Counted from the first letter of the stretch, positions 9,055 through 18,621 are shown. The stretch: DNA of 64,000 nucleotides from Macrococcus hajekii (GCF_004359505.1 NZ_SCWE01000001.1:806001-870000); one strand, 5' to 3'. The notes: generated from the letters alone by a model not told the origin. Numbers and translations: made by a program.

Positions 9055-9534
9055 TTGATTATACAAGTCTTAGGCAATGTAAAGTTTAAAATCACTTTGG
9101 ATCCATCTACATGGATTTTCGATGACCGTAAAATAACAGTAGAAGAAATGGAAGCTGGAAAGACGACAGGTGTTGAACCTATTTCTTTTAAGGATAATAA
9201 AGCCTGGAATCGTGATATCCTTGAAGGTGGAGCTAAACCACCTACATTAAATTCAGAAAAAAAATACAAGAAGCAGCAACTGCTTGAAAGTACCTATGTT
9301 ATTAATATGGAACCTTTTTTCAACATTACTGAACCTCACGCAGATGCTCAAGTAATCCGACTATCGAACGGAAATGAACACGAAGATATCCGCCTGACAG
9401 ATGTCAGTAAGCTGTACTTCCAGTTCTCGAAAAATGGCAAACGACTTTATGAGGATGGTATGGTAGATGCATTTCTTTTCGATGGAGACTATAGTCAGCG
9501 TATTAAACATGTCAATGCAATAGAGGTTATATAA
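9055..9534 (+). CDS. conserved protein of unknown function at the ylaL position
   Basis: A 159-residue soluble protein with no signal peptide or membrane segment. The N-terminus (MIIQVLGNVKFKITLDP) looks like a small beta domain; the rest is mixed and rich in charged residues. Staphylococcal genomes have a similar protein here, and the place corresponds to ylaL in Bacillus, but I cannot assign a function. A GTG at 9046 lies inside the AAGGAG ribosome site (9041-9046), so the TTG at 9055 with 8-base spacing is the likely start. It is divergent from ylaN. Confidence 0.75.
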   Translation: MIIQVLGNVKFKITLDPSTWIFDDRKITVEEMEAGKTTGVEPISFKDNKAWNRDILEGGAKPPTLNSEKKYKKQQLLESTYVINMEPFFNITEPHADAQVIRLSNGNEHEDIRLTDVSKLYFQFSKNGKRLYEDGMVDAFLFDGDYSQRIKHVNAIEVI

Positions 9535-9546
9535 AGTTGCGGTAGA

Positions 9547-9585
9547 GGAAAGTGGTATTTAAATCTCTTTTATCTACCACTTTCC
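9547..9585. repeat. 11-bp inverted repeat, member of an intergenic element family
   Basis: Perfect arms GGAAAGTGGTA and TACCACTTTCC flank a 17-base loop, with no T tract, so this is not an ordinary terminator. The 33-base core (9552-9584) matches 39972-40004 at 25 of 33 positions by eye. It lies in a convergent spacer. See findings. Confidence 0.6.
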
Positions 9586-9628
9586 ACATACTCTCTGTAC
9601 GCTACACATACTCTGACTCACAAAAACA

Positions 9629-9671
9629 AAAATAAGCCCGCCTCACTTCTAAAGTGGGGACGGGCTTATTT
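9629..9671. terminator. bidirectional terminator between the ylaL-position gene and ylaH
   Basis: A stem of AATAAGCCCG with CGGGCTTATT, extended by CACTT/AAGTG around a CTA loop, with T-rich runs on both sides. It serves convergent genes. Confidence 0.85.
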
Positions 9672-9672
9672 T

Positions 9673-10002
9673 TTATTCGTTTTTACGTTCTTTATGAAGA
9701 CGCAGTCGGTATAATCCGAAGACAATTGCTGCTAGTATCAGACTTTCCCCTACGGGTAGAAAGACTGCCAGGAACGTCAGCAGGATACAACCGAGAAACA
9801 GCAGGACATAAATGACGATGTTCTGCCAGAGTTTCAATTTTCGTGCGAATCCTAATTTATAAACGATGACACTTAAGATAAAGATCGCGAATAAAAGCAT
9901 CCACATGCCTTGCTCAGGATTGGTATCAACCCGGAAGAGCTTGGCAAGAAAGGATAGTCGTTCTGACGGATCTGTGCTGACGCCTTTGCTTAAGCCGAGC
10001 AT
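9673..10002 (-). CDS. ylaH: YlaH-like membrane protein
   Basis: A 109-residue protein with three hydrophobic segments (about 33-50, 58-75, 78-97) and a basic C-terminal tail, matching the YlaH family. The conserved start MLGLSKGVSTDPSERLSFLAKLF is characteristic of firmicute YlaH. Function is unknown. It begins one base after the typA stop codon and is very likely cotranscribed with it, as in Bacillus and Staphylococcus. Confidence 0.85.
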   Translation of the reverse strand: MLGLSKGVSTDPSERLSFLAKLFRVDTNPEQGMWMLLFAIFILSVIVYKLGFARKLKLWQNIVIYVLLFLGCILLTFLAVFLPVGESLILAAIVFGLYRLRLHKERKNE

Positions 10003-10003
10003 T

Positions 10004-11848
10004 TTATTCCTCTTCGGCTAAAGATGCAGCTTTTGCTTTTTTCTGTTCACGTTCACGCTGTGCTTTATCAAGTGTTTTCTTTCTGAGACGGATAGACTCA
10101 GGTGTCACTTCAAGTAACTCATCATCGTTGATATATTCAAGCGCTTCTTCAAGCGTCATAATTCTTGGTTTTTTCATTGTCGTTGTCTGTTCTTTCGTTG
10201 CAGAACGGATATTATTCGCTGCTTTCACTTTTGTAATATTAACTGTTAAGTCATTATCACGTGAGTTTTCGCCGACGATCATCCCTTCATATACTTCTGT
10301 ACCAGGTTCCATAAAGTTTGTACCACGGTCTTCTAAGGCAAGAATTGCATAAGTACTTGCTACCCCTTTATCCATAGAAACAAGTACACCATTATGGCGA
10401 CCACCGATACGTCCACGAACGTACGGACGGTATTCATCAAATGTATGGTTTAAGATACCATAACCACGAGTCATAGACATGAACTCTGTACGGTAACCAA
10501 TTAAACCACGTGCTGGTACGTTGAAGATCAGGCGTGTCTGGCCATTTGACGTACTCATATCAATCATTTCACCTTTACGTGTTCCAAGTGACTCGATGAC
10601 TGAACCTGTATTTTCTTCAGGTACGTCAATCTGTACGCGTTCGTAAGGCTCATATTTCTTGCCTTCGATTTCTTTGATGATAACTTCTGGTTTAGATACT
10701 TGAAGTTCGAAGCCTTCACGACGCATATTCTCAATCAGAATAGACAGGTGAAGTTCTCCGCGTCCTGATACAGTCCATGAGTCAGGACCGACTGATTCAA
10801 CACGTAATGACACGTCTGTTTCAAGCTGAGATTCTAAACGGTCCTGGATATTACGAGCTGTAACGAATTTACCTTCTTTACCTGCGAATGGTGAATTGTT
10901 AACTGAGAACGTCATCTGTAAAGTCGGCTCATCGATACGTAAAACAGGTAATGCTTCCTGATGATCAACAGGTGTAACTGTTTCACCGACGTTGATATCT
11001 TCCATACCTGAAACGGCGATCAAATCACCGGGGTATGCTTTTTGGATTTCGACACGTGATAAACCGAAGAAACCAAAGATTTTAGTAACACGGAAGTTTT
11101 TAACCGTGCCATCAATTTTAATCAATGAAACTTGCTGACCCATTTCCATCGTGCCTCGGAAGACACGACCGATACCGATACGGCCAACGTATTCGTTATA
11201 GTCAAGAAGTGCAGTCTGGAATTGCAGCGGCTCGTCACGGTTATCGATTGGTGCCGGTACATATTCAAGAATTGTTTCGTATAGACACTGCATGTTCTCG
11301 TCCTGTTCACTTGCATCAAGACTGGCAGTCCCGTTGATTGCACTTGCGTACACAACTGGGAAATCAAGCTGTTCATCATTCGCATCCAGTTCGATAAATA
11401 AATCATATACTTCATCGAGTACTTCTTCTGGGCGTGCTGATGGTTTGTCGATTTTATTAACGACAACAACAGGTTTTAAATTCTGTTCAAGTGCTTTTTT
11501 CAGCACGAAACGTGTCTGAGGCATTGTTCCTTCGTATGCATCGACAACAAGAATAACACCATCTACCATTTTCATGATACGTTCTACTTCACCACCGAAA
11601 TCGGCGTGTCCTGGCGTATCCAGGATATTGATGCGTGTTCCTTTATAATCGATGGCTGTGTTTTTCGCTAAAATAGTAATTCCACGTTCTCTTTCAAGAT
11701 CGTTGGAATCCATTGCACGTTCTTCAACGTGTTCATTCGCGCGGAAGATACCGGATTGTTTTAATAATTCATCTACTAATGTTGTTTTCCCATGGTCAAC
11801 GTGGGCGATGATGGCAATGTTACGCACATCTTCTCTGTATTTTGTCAT
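10004..11848 (-). CDS. typA: ribosome-associated GTPase TypA/BipA
   Basis: A 614-residue translational GTPase of the EF-G type. Motifs: AHVDHGKTT (P loop), RERGITI (switch I), [14 protein letters not shown] (switch II), [10 protein letters not shown] (base recognition), and the C-terminal TypA-specific domain with [10 protein letters not shown] and [14 protein letters not shown] near 425-480. The family acts in ribosome assembly and in growth under stress or low temperature. The C-terminal tail is basic and Ala/Glu-rich. It is followed closely by ylaH and is divergent from ylaF; a TATAAT at 11892-11897 on the minus strand could be its -10 box. Confidence 0.96.
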   Translation of the reverse strand: MTKYREDVRNIAIIAHVDHGKTTLVDELLKQSGIFRANEHVEERAMDSNDLERERGITILAKNTAIDYKGTRINILDTPGHADFGGEVERIMKMVDGVILVVDAYEGTMPQTRFVLKKALEQNLKPVVVVNKIDKPSARPEEVLDEVYDLFIELDANDEQLDFPVVYASAINGTASLDASEQDENMQCLYETILEYVPAPIDNRDEPLQFQTALLDYNEYVGRIGIGRVFRGTMEMGQQVSLIKIDGTVKNFRVTKIFGFFGLSRVEIQKAYPGDLIAVSGMEDINVGETVTPVDHQEALPVLRIDEPTLQMTFSVNNSPFAGKEGKFVTARNIQDRLESQLETDVSLRVESVGPDSWTVSGRGELHLSILIENMRREGFELQVSKPEVIIKEIEGKKYEPYERVQIDVPEENTGSVIESLGTRKGEMIDMSTSNGQTRLIFNVPARGLIGYRTEFMSMTRGYGILNHTFDEYRPYVRGRIGGRHNGVLVSMDKGVASTYAILALEDRGTNFMEPGTEVYEGMIVGENSRDNDLTVNITKVKAANNIRSATKEQTTTMKKPRIMTLEEALEYINDDELLEVTPESIRLRKKTLDKAQREREQKKAKAASLAEEE

Positions 11849-11943
11849 GTTATGTCCCTTTCACATCTACAGTTTATTATGTAACTGTGATATTATAGCA
11901 TATATCAGAGATTTATACTATATTGCTGAACGAAGGGAATCAT

Positions 11944-12129
11944 ATGAAAAAAAGTAAAACTATTTTTATGGTGCTCGCAATCCTTGCTGTACTCTGTATG
12001 ATCGGCTTCAGTGCAGGTATTGCTGAAAGCAGCTTAATCATCATGCTGCTCAGCGCTGTTCTTTTTATTGCCATCTTCGGTTATGGCTTTACAATGAAGA
12101 AAAAATATCGTGAAAATAACTGGCTGTAA
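11944..12129 (+). CDS. ylaF: YlaF family small membrane protein (DUF5325)
   Basis: A 61-residue protein with two hydrophobic helices (about 7-28 and 32-48) and a basic C-terminus (KKKYRENN), matching the small YlaF/DUF5325 family found next to typA in firmicutes. The ATG at 11944 follows AAGGGA at a good distance; the upstream TTG in frame has none. Function is unknown. It is divergent from typA and ends before a terminator at 12171. Confidence 0.8.
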   Translation: MKKSKTIFMVLAILAVLCMIGFSAGIAESSLIIMLLSAVLFIAIFGYGFTMKKKYRENNWL

Positions 12130-12170
12130 TTTCTTCTAAAATAAATGCAGATGTGCGCAGATTATGATAA

Positions 12171-12207
12171 AAGTCCGGTAGTTTATTAAAAACTACAGGA
12201 CTTTTTT
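12171..12207 (+). terminator. terminator after ylaF
   Basis: A stem with AAGTCC and GTAGTTT pairing to AAACTAC and GGACTT (one G-A bulge) around ATTAA, followed by a T run. Confidence 0.85.
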
Positions 12208-12282
12208 ATTATTTTTATCTTTTTCTGCTTTTTGTCAATTGCAGCTGTCTATTGTAAATTATGGAGGAAAGGAAGTGACTGG

Positions 12283-13161
12283 ATGCTGATCAATAAAAGA
12301 AGCTACCCTGCCCTCAGTCGTCTGGAAGCATTGCGTCACCGTACTGAACTCAGCGATAACGAAATGCTGCAGCTGAAGCAGCTGACCGATCAGAAATTAC
12401 TTGAAGACCACTTCGAATCTCTTATGCCTCCCTCTCTGCATCAGACCGTTGATATGATCTGGCACTACACGTATGCAGACTATCATCACGACATCCAGCT
12501 GAACGTCATCTTAATAGAAGCTGACACCGTCCATCTATTGAAACTAAATGACTACCGAGGTCTCCATACTATTAACCAGCAAGGGATGCTGACTGAATTT
12601 TTCACTCGTAAAGTGAAAGATGATCTGGCACAGCTGATGAGTATCAAGCTAGGTATCGACTATCTACTTGACCGGCGCCTGAACATTGATATGAGATGTG
12701 TCTGTCTCGGCAGTGACTTCGAACTGGATATACATTCAAGTCGCCAGCAGATTCTGACTATCCATGACTTAGCTGATTATTTTAAGGGCATGACTGCACC
12801 GACAGAAGATTTAGCGGCCTATCTTACATCAGCGCCTGAACCTGTCACACCTGCAAGACTGCACATACAGAACGGACTGCGTTGTCCTCACTGCAACCAG
12901 TTATCTGAATTCACTCAGCATCATCACCTGATTCTCTGTCAGAAATGTCGTCAGATTTCTACATTGGACCAGGCCTTTATTGACGCGGCCAGAGAATATC
13001 TTTCCCTTTATCCTGACAGCCGGCTGACGAAAGGTATTATGTACAAATGGTGCAATAAAAAAATACCTGCCACTAAAGTTGCTTCTCTTCTGAAGAAACA
13101 TTTCAGTGCAGCAGGTAAGACGAAAGGCACTTACTATCTGTTAGAAAATGTCCCTTTATGA
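12283..13161 (+). CDS. NERD-like protein with C-terminal zinc ribbon, catalytic motif degenerate
   Basis: A 292-residue soluble protein. The N-terminus (MLINKRSYPALSRLEALR) and the strand pattern around VILIEADTVHLLKLNDYRG near residue 90 look like nuclease-related (NERD) domain proteins of staphylococci. However, the usual E-x-K nuclease motif reads KLN here, so the active site appears lost. A zinc ribbon follows (CPHC near 204, CQKC near 224), then a helical C-terminal domain. The ATG at 12283 has GGAGG and AGGAA upstream. It converges on and overlaps the next gene by 28 bases. The family assignment is by eye and moderate. Confidence 0.55.
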   Translation: MLINKRSYPALSRLEALRHRTELSDNEMLQLKQLTDQKLLEDHFESLMPPSLHQTVDMIWHYTYADYHHDIQLNVILIEADTVHLLKLNDYRGLHTINQQGMLTEFFTRKVKDDLAQLMSIKLGIDYLLDRRLNIDMRCVCLGSDFELDIHSSRQQILTIHDLADYFKGMTAPTEDLAAYLTSAPEPVTPARLHIQNGLRCPHCNQLSEFTQHHHLILCQKCRQISTLDQAFIDAAREYLSLYPDSRLTKGIMYKWCNKKIPATKVASLLKKHFSAAGKTKGTYYLLENVPL

Positions 13162-13955
13162 ATGGATTCAAGTGCTGTATGATGTGGCTCGAGATATTGT
13201 TCAAGTATCTCCTTATGCAGGCTTGAATTAGCAACTAATATAGAGTTCGAATGCAGCGGATCCAGTTTATCGCCCAGCTGATTGGTCACGACAGCTCCTA
13301 CTTCCTCTGCAATAATCATACCGCCTGAGAAGTCCCATGGATGAAGACGTAAAGTAATGTAGCTATCAATAATCCCAAGCGCTACATATGCAAAGTCAAG
13401 TGCCGCTGAGCCATAACTTCTTGCACTTCGGGCTGTTCTAATAATCGGCGCATACATTTCATACGTATAGTCTTTTGTCAGCCAGTTCGGATTCATTGAA
13501 ATAATAGAAGTCGCCAGCTGTGTCTCTTTCAGCATCGGTAACGGTCTGTCATTTAAATAAGCACCTTGTCCTGCCTGTGCATGATACATCTTGTCGTCTA
13601 TCACATCATATACAATCCCGGCATATTTTTCTCCGTTATGGAAAATACCGATAGAAATCGCGAAATTCTGCTGCTGATGCACAAAGTTAAGTGTGCCGTC
13701 AATCGGATCAATCACCCATAGATAGCCATCCGTCGATGTGATGGTCTTCCCATGTCCTTCTTCACCGATGATCTGATGGTCAGGATAATGTTTTGTAATC
13801 TCTGCAACTAGAAACGCTTCAGTGGCTTTATCCATATTCGTAACTAAGTCATTCGGATTTGATTTCGTCTCTATTACCAGTTCATGTGATAACTGTTCTC
13901 TAATTTTTTCTCCCGCAAGTCGCGCAATGGACATTGCGAATTCGTAAATTGACAT
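13134..13955 (-). CDS. inositol monophosphatase family protein (SuhB-like)
   Basis: A 273-residue enzyme of the Mg2+-dependent inositol monophosphatase fold. Metal and active-site motifs are GEEGHG (about 70), WVIDPIDGTLNFVHQ (about 88) and HPWDFSGGMIIAEEVG (about 207). Substrate is unknown in Gram-positives (inositol phosphate, NADP-like or phosphoadenosine compounds are possible). The ATG at 13955 follows AAGGAGG at 7 bases; the longer reading from 14003 has no such site. Its 3' end overlaps the NERD-like gene on the other strand, and it is divergent from the DUF1054 gene. Confidence 0.9.
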   Translation of the reverse strand: MSIYEFAMSIARLAGEKIREQLSHELVIETKSNPNDLVTNMDKATEAFLVAEITKHYPDHQIIGEEGHGKTITSTDGYLWVIDPIDGTLNFVHQQQNFAISIGIFHNGEKYAGIVYDVIDDKMYHAQAGQGAYLNDRPLPMLKETQLATSIISMNPNWLTKDYTYEMYAPIIRTARSARSYGSAALDFAYVALGIIDSYITLRLHPWDFSGGMIIAEEVGAVVTNQLGDKLDPLHSNSILVANSSLHKEILEQYLEPHHTALESIHKGTFSNR

Positions 13956-14054
13956 ATGCGTTCCTCCTTGATTTAATTCTATTATACATGAGTCAACTGC
14001 CAATAAGAATTAATTGCTCTATGGTACGCTATAGTTAACAGAAGGAGGATTTTT

Positions 14055-14645
14055 ATGTATCATTTTACACAGCAAGATTTTGCAGTCTTTCAAATTGAAG
14101 GTCTCGACAACCGAATGACTGCACTTAAGAAGACGACTCGACCAAAACTTGAGCATCTCGGCGAATACTTCAGTGATTTTCTGACTGCTCACACTGACGA
14201 CACATATTATGCGCATGTCGCCAAACATTTGCGACGTACGACGAATCCACCGCATGATACATGGGTTGCATTTTCAACGAATAAGCGCGGTTATAAGATG
14301 CTGCCGCACTTTCAGATTGGTTTGTTCGGCTCACATGTATTTGTCCTTTACGGTGTCATCTATGAATCGCCTGAAAAAGCGCGCGTTGCTGATACATTGT
14401 CCAAGAAAAAAGAAACGATTCTTGCGTTCGATGACTTCATTATGAAGCGTGACCATATGAAGGAAGCTAGTGAAACAATTGAATCAGACAGACTGGAAGA
14501 AAATATTCAGCGTCTGAAAAATATAAAAAAAGGCGAGCTTCTGTTCGGTAAAATTTATTTTCCTGAGCACCCTGCCCTTAAATCTGATGAATCATTTATA
14601 AAAGAAGTAGAAGATACGTTTATGAAATTAATAGAACTCCAGTAA
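14055..14645 (+). CDS. UPF0637/DUF1054 family protein (YktB-like)
   Basis: A 196-residue soluble protein matching the DUF1054 family over its full length. Recognisable stretches are DFAVFQIEGLDNRM at the start, HVAKHLRRTTNPP near 58 and RGYKMLPHFQIGLF near 84. No signal peptide or membrane helix. The function is not known. The start has GAAGGAGG upstream. It is divergent from the inositol monophosphatase gene and ends in a shared terminator. Confidence 0.9.
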   Translation: MYHFTQQDFAVFQIEGLDNRMTALKKTTRPKLEHLGEYFSDFLTAHTDDTYYAHVAKHLRRTTNPPHDTWVAFSTNKRGYKMLPHFQIGLFGSHVFVLYGVIYESPEKARVADTLSKKKETILAFDDFIMKRDHMKEASETIESDRLEENIQRLKNIKKGELLFGKIYFPEHPALKSDESFIKEVEDTFMKLIELQ

Positions 14646-14647
14646 AA

Positions 14648-14678
14648 TAAAAAAGGTTTCTCACGAGAAACCTTTTTT
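14648..14678. terminator. bidirectional terminator after the DUF1054 gene
   Basis: A stem GGTTTCTC/GAGAAACC extended by A6/T6, serving the convergent genes on both sides. The stop codon of the minus-strand gene lies inside it. Confidence 0.85.
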
Positions 14679-15071
14679 ATAGTTGAATAATATAACAGCG
14701 ATCACTAATAACAGAGGCACTATGACGAGTGGCAGCGAAAGAAGAAGGGCCATTATCAATAGTCCATTAATCCATACCGTGCGGTTAACATTTAGACTGC
14801 CGATCATGAGTATGATAATACTTAACAGCCAGACAGTCAGCACATAGACTGCTCGTCTTATCACGCTGACGACTATATCCTCATTAAAAATCAGCAGCAT
14901 ACCTTGTGAATAGGAAATCTGTTCTGACTGAATCATTTCACGTATGCGATGATTCCAGCCACTCATAAATTCAGTGACAAAATGCGTATCAAATGACAGA
15001 ATCATCATTCTCAGTGGGAAGAGCAGAGCTACTGAGGTAATGATTAAAGCCGCAATGACTAATTTTTTCAT
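14661..15071 (-). CDS. small membrane protein of unknown function
   Basis: A 136-residue protein with an N-terminal hydrophobic helix (about 4-25), an outside loop of about 45 residues, and two or three more helices from residue 72 on. It ends NYKKGFS. The layout resembles the DUF4064-type protein upstream (first helix, loop, then clustered helices), so the two may be distant relatives, but there is no motif I can name. A terminator separates it from that gene. Confidence 0.6.
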   Translation of the reverse strand: MKKLVIAALIITSVALLFPLRMMILSFDTHFVTEFMSGWNHRIREMIQSEQISYSQGMLLIFNEDIVVSVIRRAVYVLTVWLLSIIILMIGSLNVNRTVWINGLLIMALLLSLPLVIVPLLLVIAVILFNYKKGFS

Positions 15072-15081
15072 TTAAGTTTAC

Positions 15082-15108
15082 AAAAAAAGAGCTTTTCAGC
15101 TCTTTTTT
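15082..15108 (-). terminator. terminator after the DUF4064 gene
   Basis: AAAAGAGC and GCTCTTTT pair around TTTTCA, with seven A on one side (T run on the minus strand) overlapping the stop codon of the gene. Confidence 0.8.
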
Positions 15109-15883
15109 AGTCACGATTATTCATGCGATCATTATAATTTTGACGACGCTCTTCAGTTGCATCTACTGTCTTATCAACATATTTAACGCGGTCATCAGTT
15201 GAACGGTTATAAGTCACAGTGTCATCATGATCAATCGTACGCTCTTCAGTTACGTGCGGTTCCATATCAGCCGGACGTTCTGCTTTTTCATTTGGTTCAT
15301 ATGTGTAACGTTCACGTTCGATATTTTCGTCGCGGTCCACATATACAGGTTCTGCAGTACGTTCACGGTCGTATGATACTGTGTCGTGGTCGTGGTAGTA
15401 GTCTTCATTTTTAATTACTTTATCCTTACGCGCAAACATCAGGATAGCAGCAATCAGGAAGAATAATGGAATCCAGAATAAGATAAATGTTGCAAATAAC
15501 GGTGCAGTTAAAAGACCTGCTAATAACAACATAATCCCTGACAGAATCCTTTTCTTCATTGTCAGAAGTCCAATCAGACCTAAAATAAGCGGTAATGCTA
15601 AGTAAGCAAGTACGCCCCAGGCAAATTTCATCACCCAGCTGACAAACTCAGGTACTGTCATATTGTTCTGAGCCATCATCTCACGAATTTGAGACATCTC
15701 CGGATTCTCAGTTAACTGACGTTCCATTTCTTTAGTAAAGTTCGGGTCATTACCTGAAACAAGTAATGAATAAAGTGTAAAACCAATAAGACCTAATAAT
15801 GATAACCACGCTAGCCAGCCAAAGATTTTTTCAGCAATACGGCTGACTGGTTTAACTGTCTGTGTGTACTCTCTTCTCGCCAT
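15107..15883 (-). CDS. DUF4064 family membrane protein with charged tail
   Basis: A 258-residue protein. A hydrophobic helix (about 22-43), an outside loop of about 45 residues and three clustered helices (about 90-150) fit the DUF4064 domain. From about residue 155 the chain is very rich in Asp, Glu, Arg and Tyr with repeated DRxEN/TVTYxR-like units and is probably disordered and cytoplasmic. Function is unknown; similar staphylococcal proteins are envelope- or stress-associated by annotation only. A possible SigB-type promoter lies upstream (15918-15942). Confidence 0.75.
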   Translation of the reverse strand: MARREYTQTVKPVSRIAEKIFGWLAWLSLLGLIGFTLYSLLVSGNDPNFTKEMERQLTENPEMSQIREMMAQNNMTVPEFVSWVMKFAWGVLAYLALPLILGLIGLLTMKKRILSGIMLLLAGLLTAPLFATFILFWIPLFFLIAAILMFARKDKVIKNEDYYHDHDTVSYDRERTAEPVYVDRDENIERERYTYEPNEKAERPADMEPHVTEERTIDHDDTVTYNRSTDDRVKYVDKTVDATEERRQNYNDRMNNRD

Positions 15884-15917
15884 AGTTTCATCTCCTTAAA
15901 TTTATTTACTAATCAAT

Positions 15918-15942
15918 TACCCTAATCAATTAGTGTTAATCA
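15918..15942 (-). promoter_or_regulatory. possible SigB-type promoter of the DUF4064 gene
   Basis: On the minus strand GATTAA and GGGTAA are separated by 13 bases, near the SigB pattern GTTTAA-N12-14-GGGTAT. One mismatch in each box, so this is tentative. Confidence 0.3.
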
Positions 15943-15944
15943 TA

Positions 15945-17018
15945 TTATTTAAGGCTCATCTTGAATCTGAGGAAGCGTTCATTATATTCGGCAATCTTCT
16001 CAGGTCCCAGATCTTCATATACTTCAAGCTTAGAACGTACTGCAGAATCCGGATAGAAGCGTTCATCTTCACGTGTCTCTTTATCAAGCAGTGCATAACT
16101 CGCCTTATTAGGCGTCGCATAGCCGACCCATTCAGTGTTCTGCTTACCATTCTCTGCATCGAGCAGGAAGTTGATGAATTGGTGTGCGCCTTCAACGTTC
16201 TGCGCGGTCTTAGGGATAACAATATTATCGAACCAGAGATTAGAACCTTCCTCTGGTACTACGAAGTCCAGATTCTCATTCTCCGTCATAATATCTGCAC
16301 CCATGCCGCTCCAGACCACTGCCACATTTGCTTCCTTCTGAACCATCATCGTATTGATTTCATCGCCGACGACTCCCCTGACGTTCGGTGCCATCTTCTT
16401 CAGTTTTGCTTCAGCAGCAGCGAGCTTTTCCGAATCTTTTGAGTTCAATGAATGACCCATACTGTTGAGCGACAGACCCATCCCTTCACGTGCACCGTCG
16501 ACTATCAGCACATCGTTTTTCAGTCGTTTATCCCACAGACTGTCCCACGATGAGAAATCAATGCCTTTTGTTGCCTCCGGGTTAAAGAGAATACCTACTG
16601 TGCCCCAGAAATATGGAATTGAGTATTGATTACCGGAATCAAAATCCTTATCAAGAAAGTCCGAGTCGATATTCTTTAAGTTCGGTAATTTATCATGGTC
16701 AATCGGAATCAGCAGCTGTTCTTTTTTCAGCTTCTGAATCGCATACTCACTCGGCACAGCGATATCATAATGTGTGCCTCCATTTTTAATTTTAGCCAGC
16801 ATGGATTCATTGGAATCAAATGTTTCATAGATGACACGTATGCCTGTTTCTTTTTCAAACTTTTTCAGCAGATCTGGATCAATGTATTCCCCCCAGTTAT
16901 AAACATAGAGGACATTCCCTTTGCCCGCTTCGGGCGGTGGATCGATAAAGCGTGTTGATACGAGAAGCAGCACTGCAATGAGCAGAGATACACCTACTAA
17001 TTGTAATAATCTTCTCAT
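15945..17018 (-). CDS. potD: spermidine/putrescine-binding protein PotD
   Basis: A 357-residue extracellular substrate-binding protein. It has an N-terminal hydrophobic segment (about 5-25) with no lipobox Cys, so it is probably anchored by that helix. The polyamine-binding family motif VYNWGEYIDPDLLKKFEKET is near 38, with YDIAVPSEYAIQKL near 85 and WDSLWD near 158. It hands polyamines to PotBC. The start codon overlaps the potC stop by 4 bases, and the operon order is regulator-potA-B-C-D. Confidence 0.95.
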   Translation of the reverse strand: MRRLLQLVGVSLLIAVLLLVSTRFIDPPPEAGKGNVLYVYNWGEYIDPDLLKKFEKETGIRVIYETFDSNESMLAKIKNGGTHYDIAVPSEYAIQKLKKEQLLIPIDHDKLPNLKNIDSDFLDKDFDSGNQYSIPYFWGTVGILFNPEATKGIDFSSWDSLWDKRLKNDVLIVDGAREGMGLSLNSMGHSLNSKDSEKLAAAEAKLKKMAPNVRGVVGDEINTMMVQKEANVAVVWSGMGADIMTENENLDFVVPEEGSNLWFDNIVIPKTAQNVEGAHQFINFLLDAENGKQNTEWVGYATPNKASYALLDKETREDERFYPDSAVRSKLEVYEDLGPEKIAEYNERFLRFKMSLK

Positions 17019-17818
17019 CGTACTGCTCCTCTCCGTTTATTTTCTCTCTTATTCGTCATGAAGTAGTAGACAGCGATAATCAGCATCACCACTAAGAAAA
17101 GAAGTGTTGATATTGCATTGATCTCCATCGAGATACCTTTACGTGCCATCGAATAGATTTCAACAGATAAGACACTGAAACCATTTCCTGTTACGAAAAA
17201 GCTGACAGTGAAATCATCCAGTGAATAAGTCAGTGCCATAAAGAAACCTGCGATGGCGCCTGGCATCAGCTGCGGGATGACAACTCTTGATAACGTCTGG
17301 TAAGTTGAGGCACCTAAATCTGTCGCTGCGTTAATCAGCGATTCATTCATATCATAGAGCTTCGGCAGCACCATCAGTACAACGATCGGCACACAGAATG
17401 CAATATGCGAAATCAGAACAGACCAGAAACCAAGTCCCATACCTGTGTAATGTCCCACGATTGTAAATAAAATCAGGAATGATGACCCGATGACGACATC
17501 GGAACTGACCATCAGAATATTGTTCAAAGTCAGCAAACCGATTTTCAGCTGCTTGTTACGCATATAATGTATAGCAAGCGCACCGAATACACCGATCAAT
17601 GTAGAAATACTGGCGGCAATCAGAGCCACAGCAATCGTGTTCATAATGATGACCATCAGCCGCTTATTTTCGAATACAGCTTTGTAATGGTCAAGCGTAA
17701 AACCTTCGAAATGATTCATATTGCCGGCTGAATTAAAGGAATAGATCATCAGGAAGAGAATCGGAAAATAAAGGATCAACATCGTAATCGCCAGAACAAT
17801 TTTAGATTGTAATCTCAT
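17015..17818 (-). CDS. potC: polyamine ABC transporter permease PotC
   Basis: A 267-residue inner permease with six membrane helices and the EAA-type cytoplasmic loop near residues 170-190 (LINAATDLGASTYQTLSRVV). The N-terminal stretch FLMIYSFN fits PotC. It pairs with PotB to form the channel. It overlaps potB and potD by 4 bases each, which is the tight coupling usual for this operon. Confidence 0.95.
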   Translation of the reverse strand: MRLQSKIVLAITMLILYFPILFLMIYSFNSAGNMNHFEGFTLDHYKAVFENKRLMVIIMNTIAVALIAASISTLIGVFGALAIHYMRNKQLKIGLLTLNNILMVSSDVVIGSSFLILFTIVGHYTGMGLGFWSVLISHIAFCVPIVVLMVLPKLYDMNESLINAATDLGASTYQTLSRVVIPQLMPGAIAGFFMALTYSLDDFTVSFFVTGNGFSVLSVEIYSMARKGISMEINAISTLLFLVVMLIIAVYYFMTNKRENKRRGAVR

Positions 17819-18621
17819 CGATTTCTACCCTCACTTTCACTTTCTTTCGTCAGAATCATAACAAGGGCCATCGCCAGAATCAGGAAGACCGCAATAGTGG
17901 AACCCATGCCGTAATTCTGCGTCACCAGGAACTGCTCCTCAATAGCTGTCCCTAAATTGACTACCTTATTACCTGCTATCAGACGTGTAATCATAAACAG
18001 ACTGAGCGCCGGGATGAATGTAATCTGAATACCTGTCTTTACCCCTTCCCATGATAGCGGCATAATGACTTTTCTGAATGTCGTCCATCTATCAGCACCG
18101 AGGTCACGGGATGCCTGCAGAAGATTCTCAGGTATCGCATCCATACTGTTGAAAATCGGCAGAATCATAAATGGAATATAAATATAGATGGAGACGATAA
18201 TAAAGGCAGTGCTCGTAAATAACAGCTGCGCGTTCGGCAAGTGCATAAAGGATAGAATGTCATTAACCGTCCCCTCCTTGCTGAGTATGCCGATAAAGGC
18301 ATATGTCTTCAGCAGCAGGTTGATCCACGTCGGTAAAATAATCAGCAGCAGCCAGAACTGCTTATTGCGTGTATTGCGAATGGCAAGTGCCACCGGATAA
18401 GCAATCAGCAGACAGAACAGCGTAATAATAAAGGCATAAATAAAAGACGTCAATGTCATCTGCAGATATGTCACCGAGAAGAAATGGCGGTAGTTGCTGA
18501 GCGTAAACTTCCCTTCAATATCGAGGAAACTTGAATAGAAGATCAGCACAAGCGGCAACAGGATAAAAAAGATAATCCATATCAGATAAGGAATCAGAAA
18601 ATATTTTTTTGCCTGTCTCAT
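17815..18621 (-). CDS. potB: polyamine ABC transporter permease PotB
   Basis: A 268-residue permease with six membrane helices. The EAA loop [20 protein letters not shown] is near residue 166 and would contact PotA. The conserved first helix and the outside loop before [20 protein letters not shown] match PotB. It overlaps potA by 4 bases and potC by 4 bases. Confidence 0.95.
   Translation of the reverse strand: MRQAKKYFLIPYLIWIIFFILLPLVLIFYSSFLDIEGKFTLSNYRHFFSVTYLQMTLTSFIYAFIITLFCLLIAYPVALAIRNTRNKQFWLLLIILPTWINLLLKTYAFIGILSKEGTVNDILSFMHLPNAQLLFTSTAFIIVSIYIYIPFMILPIFNSMDAIPENLLQASRDLGADRWTTFRKVIMPLSWEGVKTGIQITFIPALSLFMITRLIAGNKVVNLGTAIEEQFLVTQNYGMGSTIAVFLILAMALVMILTKESESEGRNR

Noticed and set aside
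15199-15414. Plus-strand frame opposite the charged tail of the DUF4064 protein
   Set aside because: Shadow of a low-complexity charged region; no start signal.
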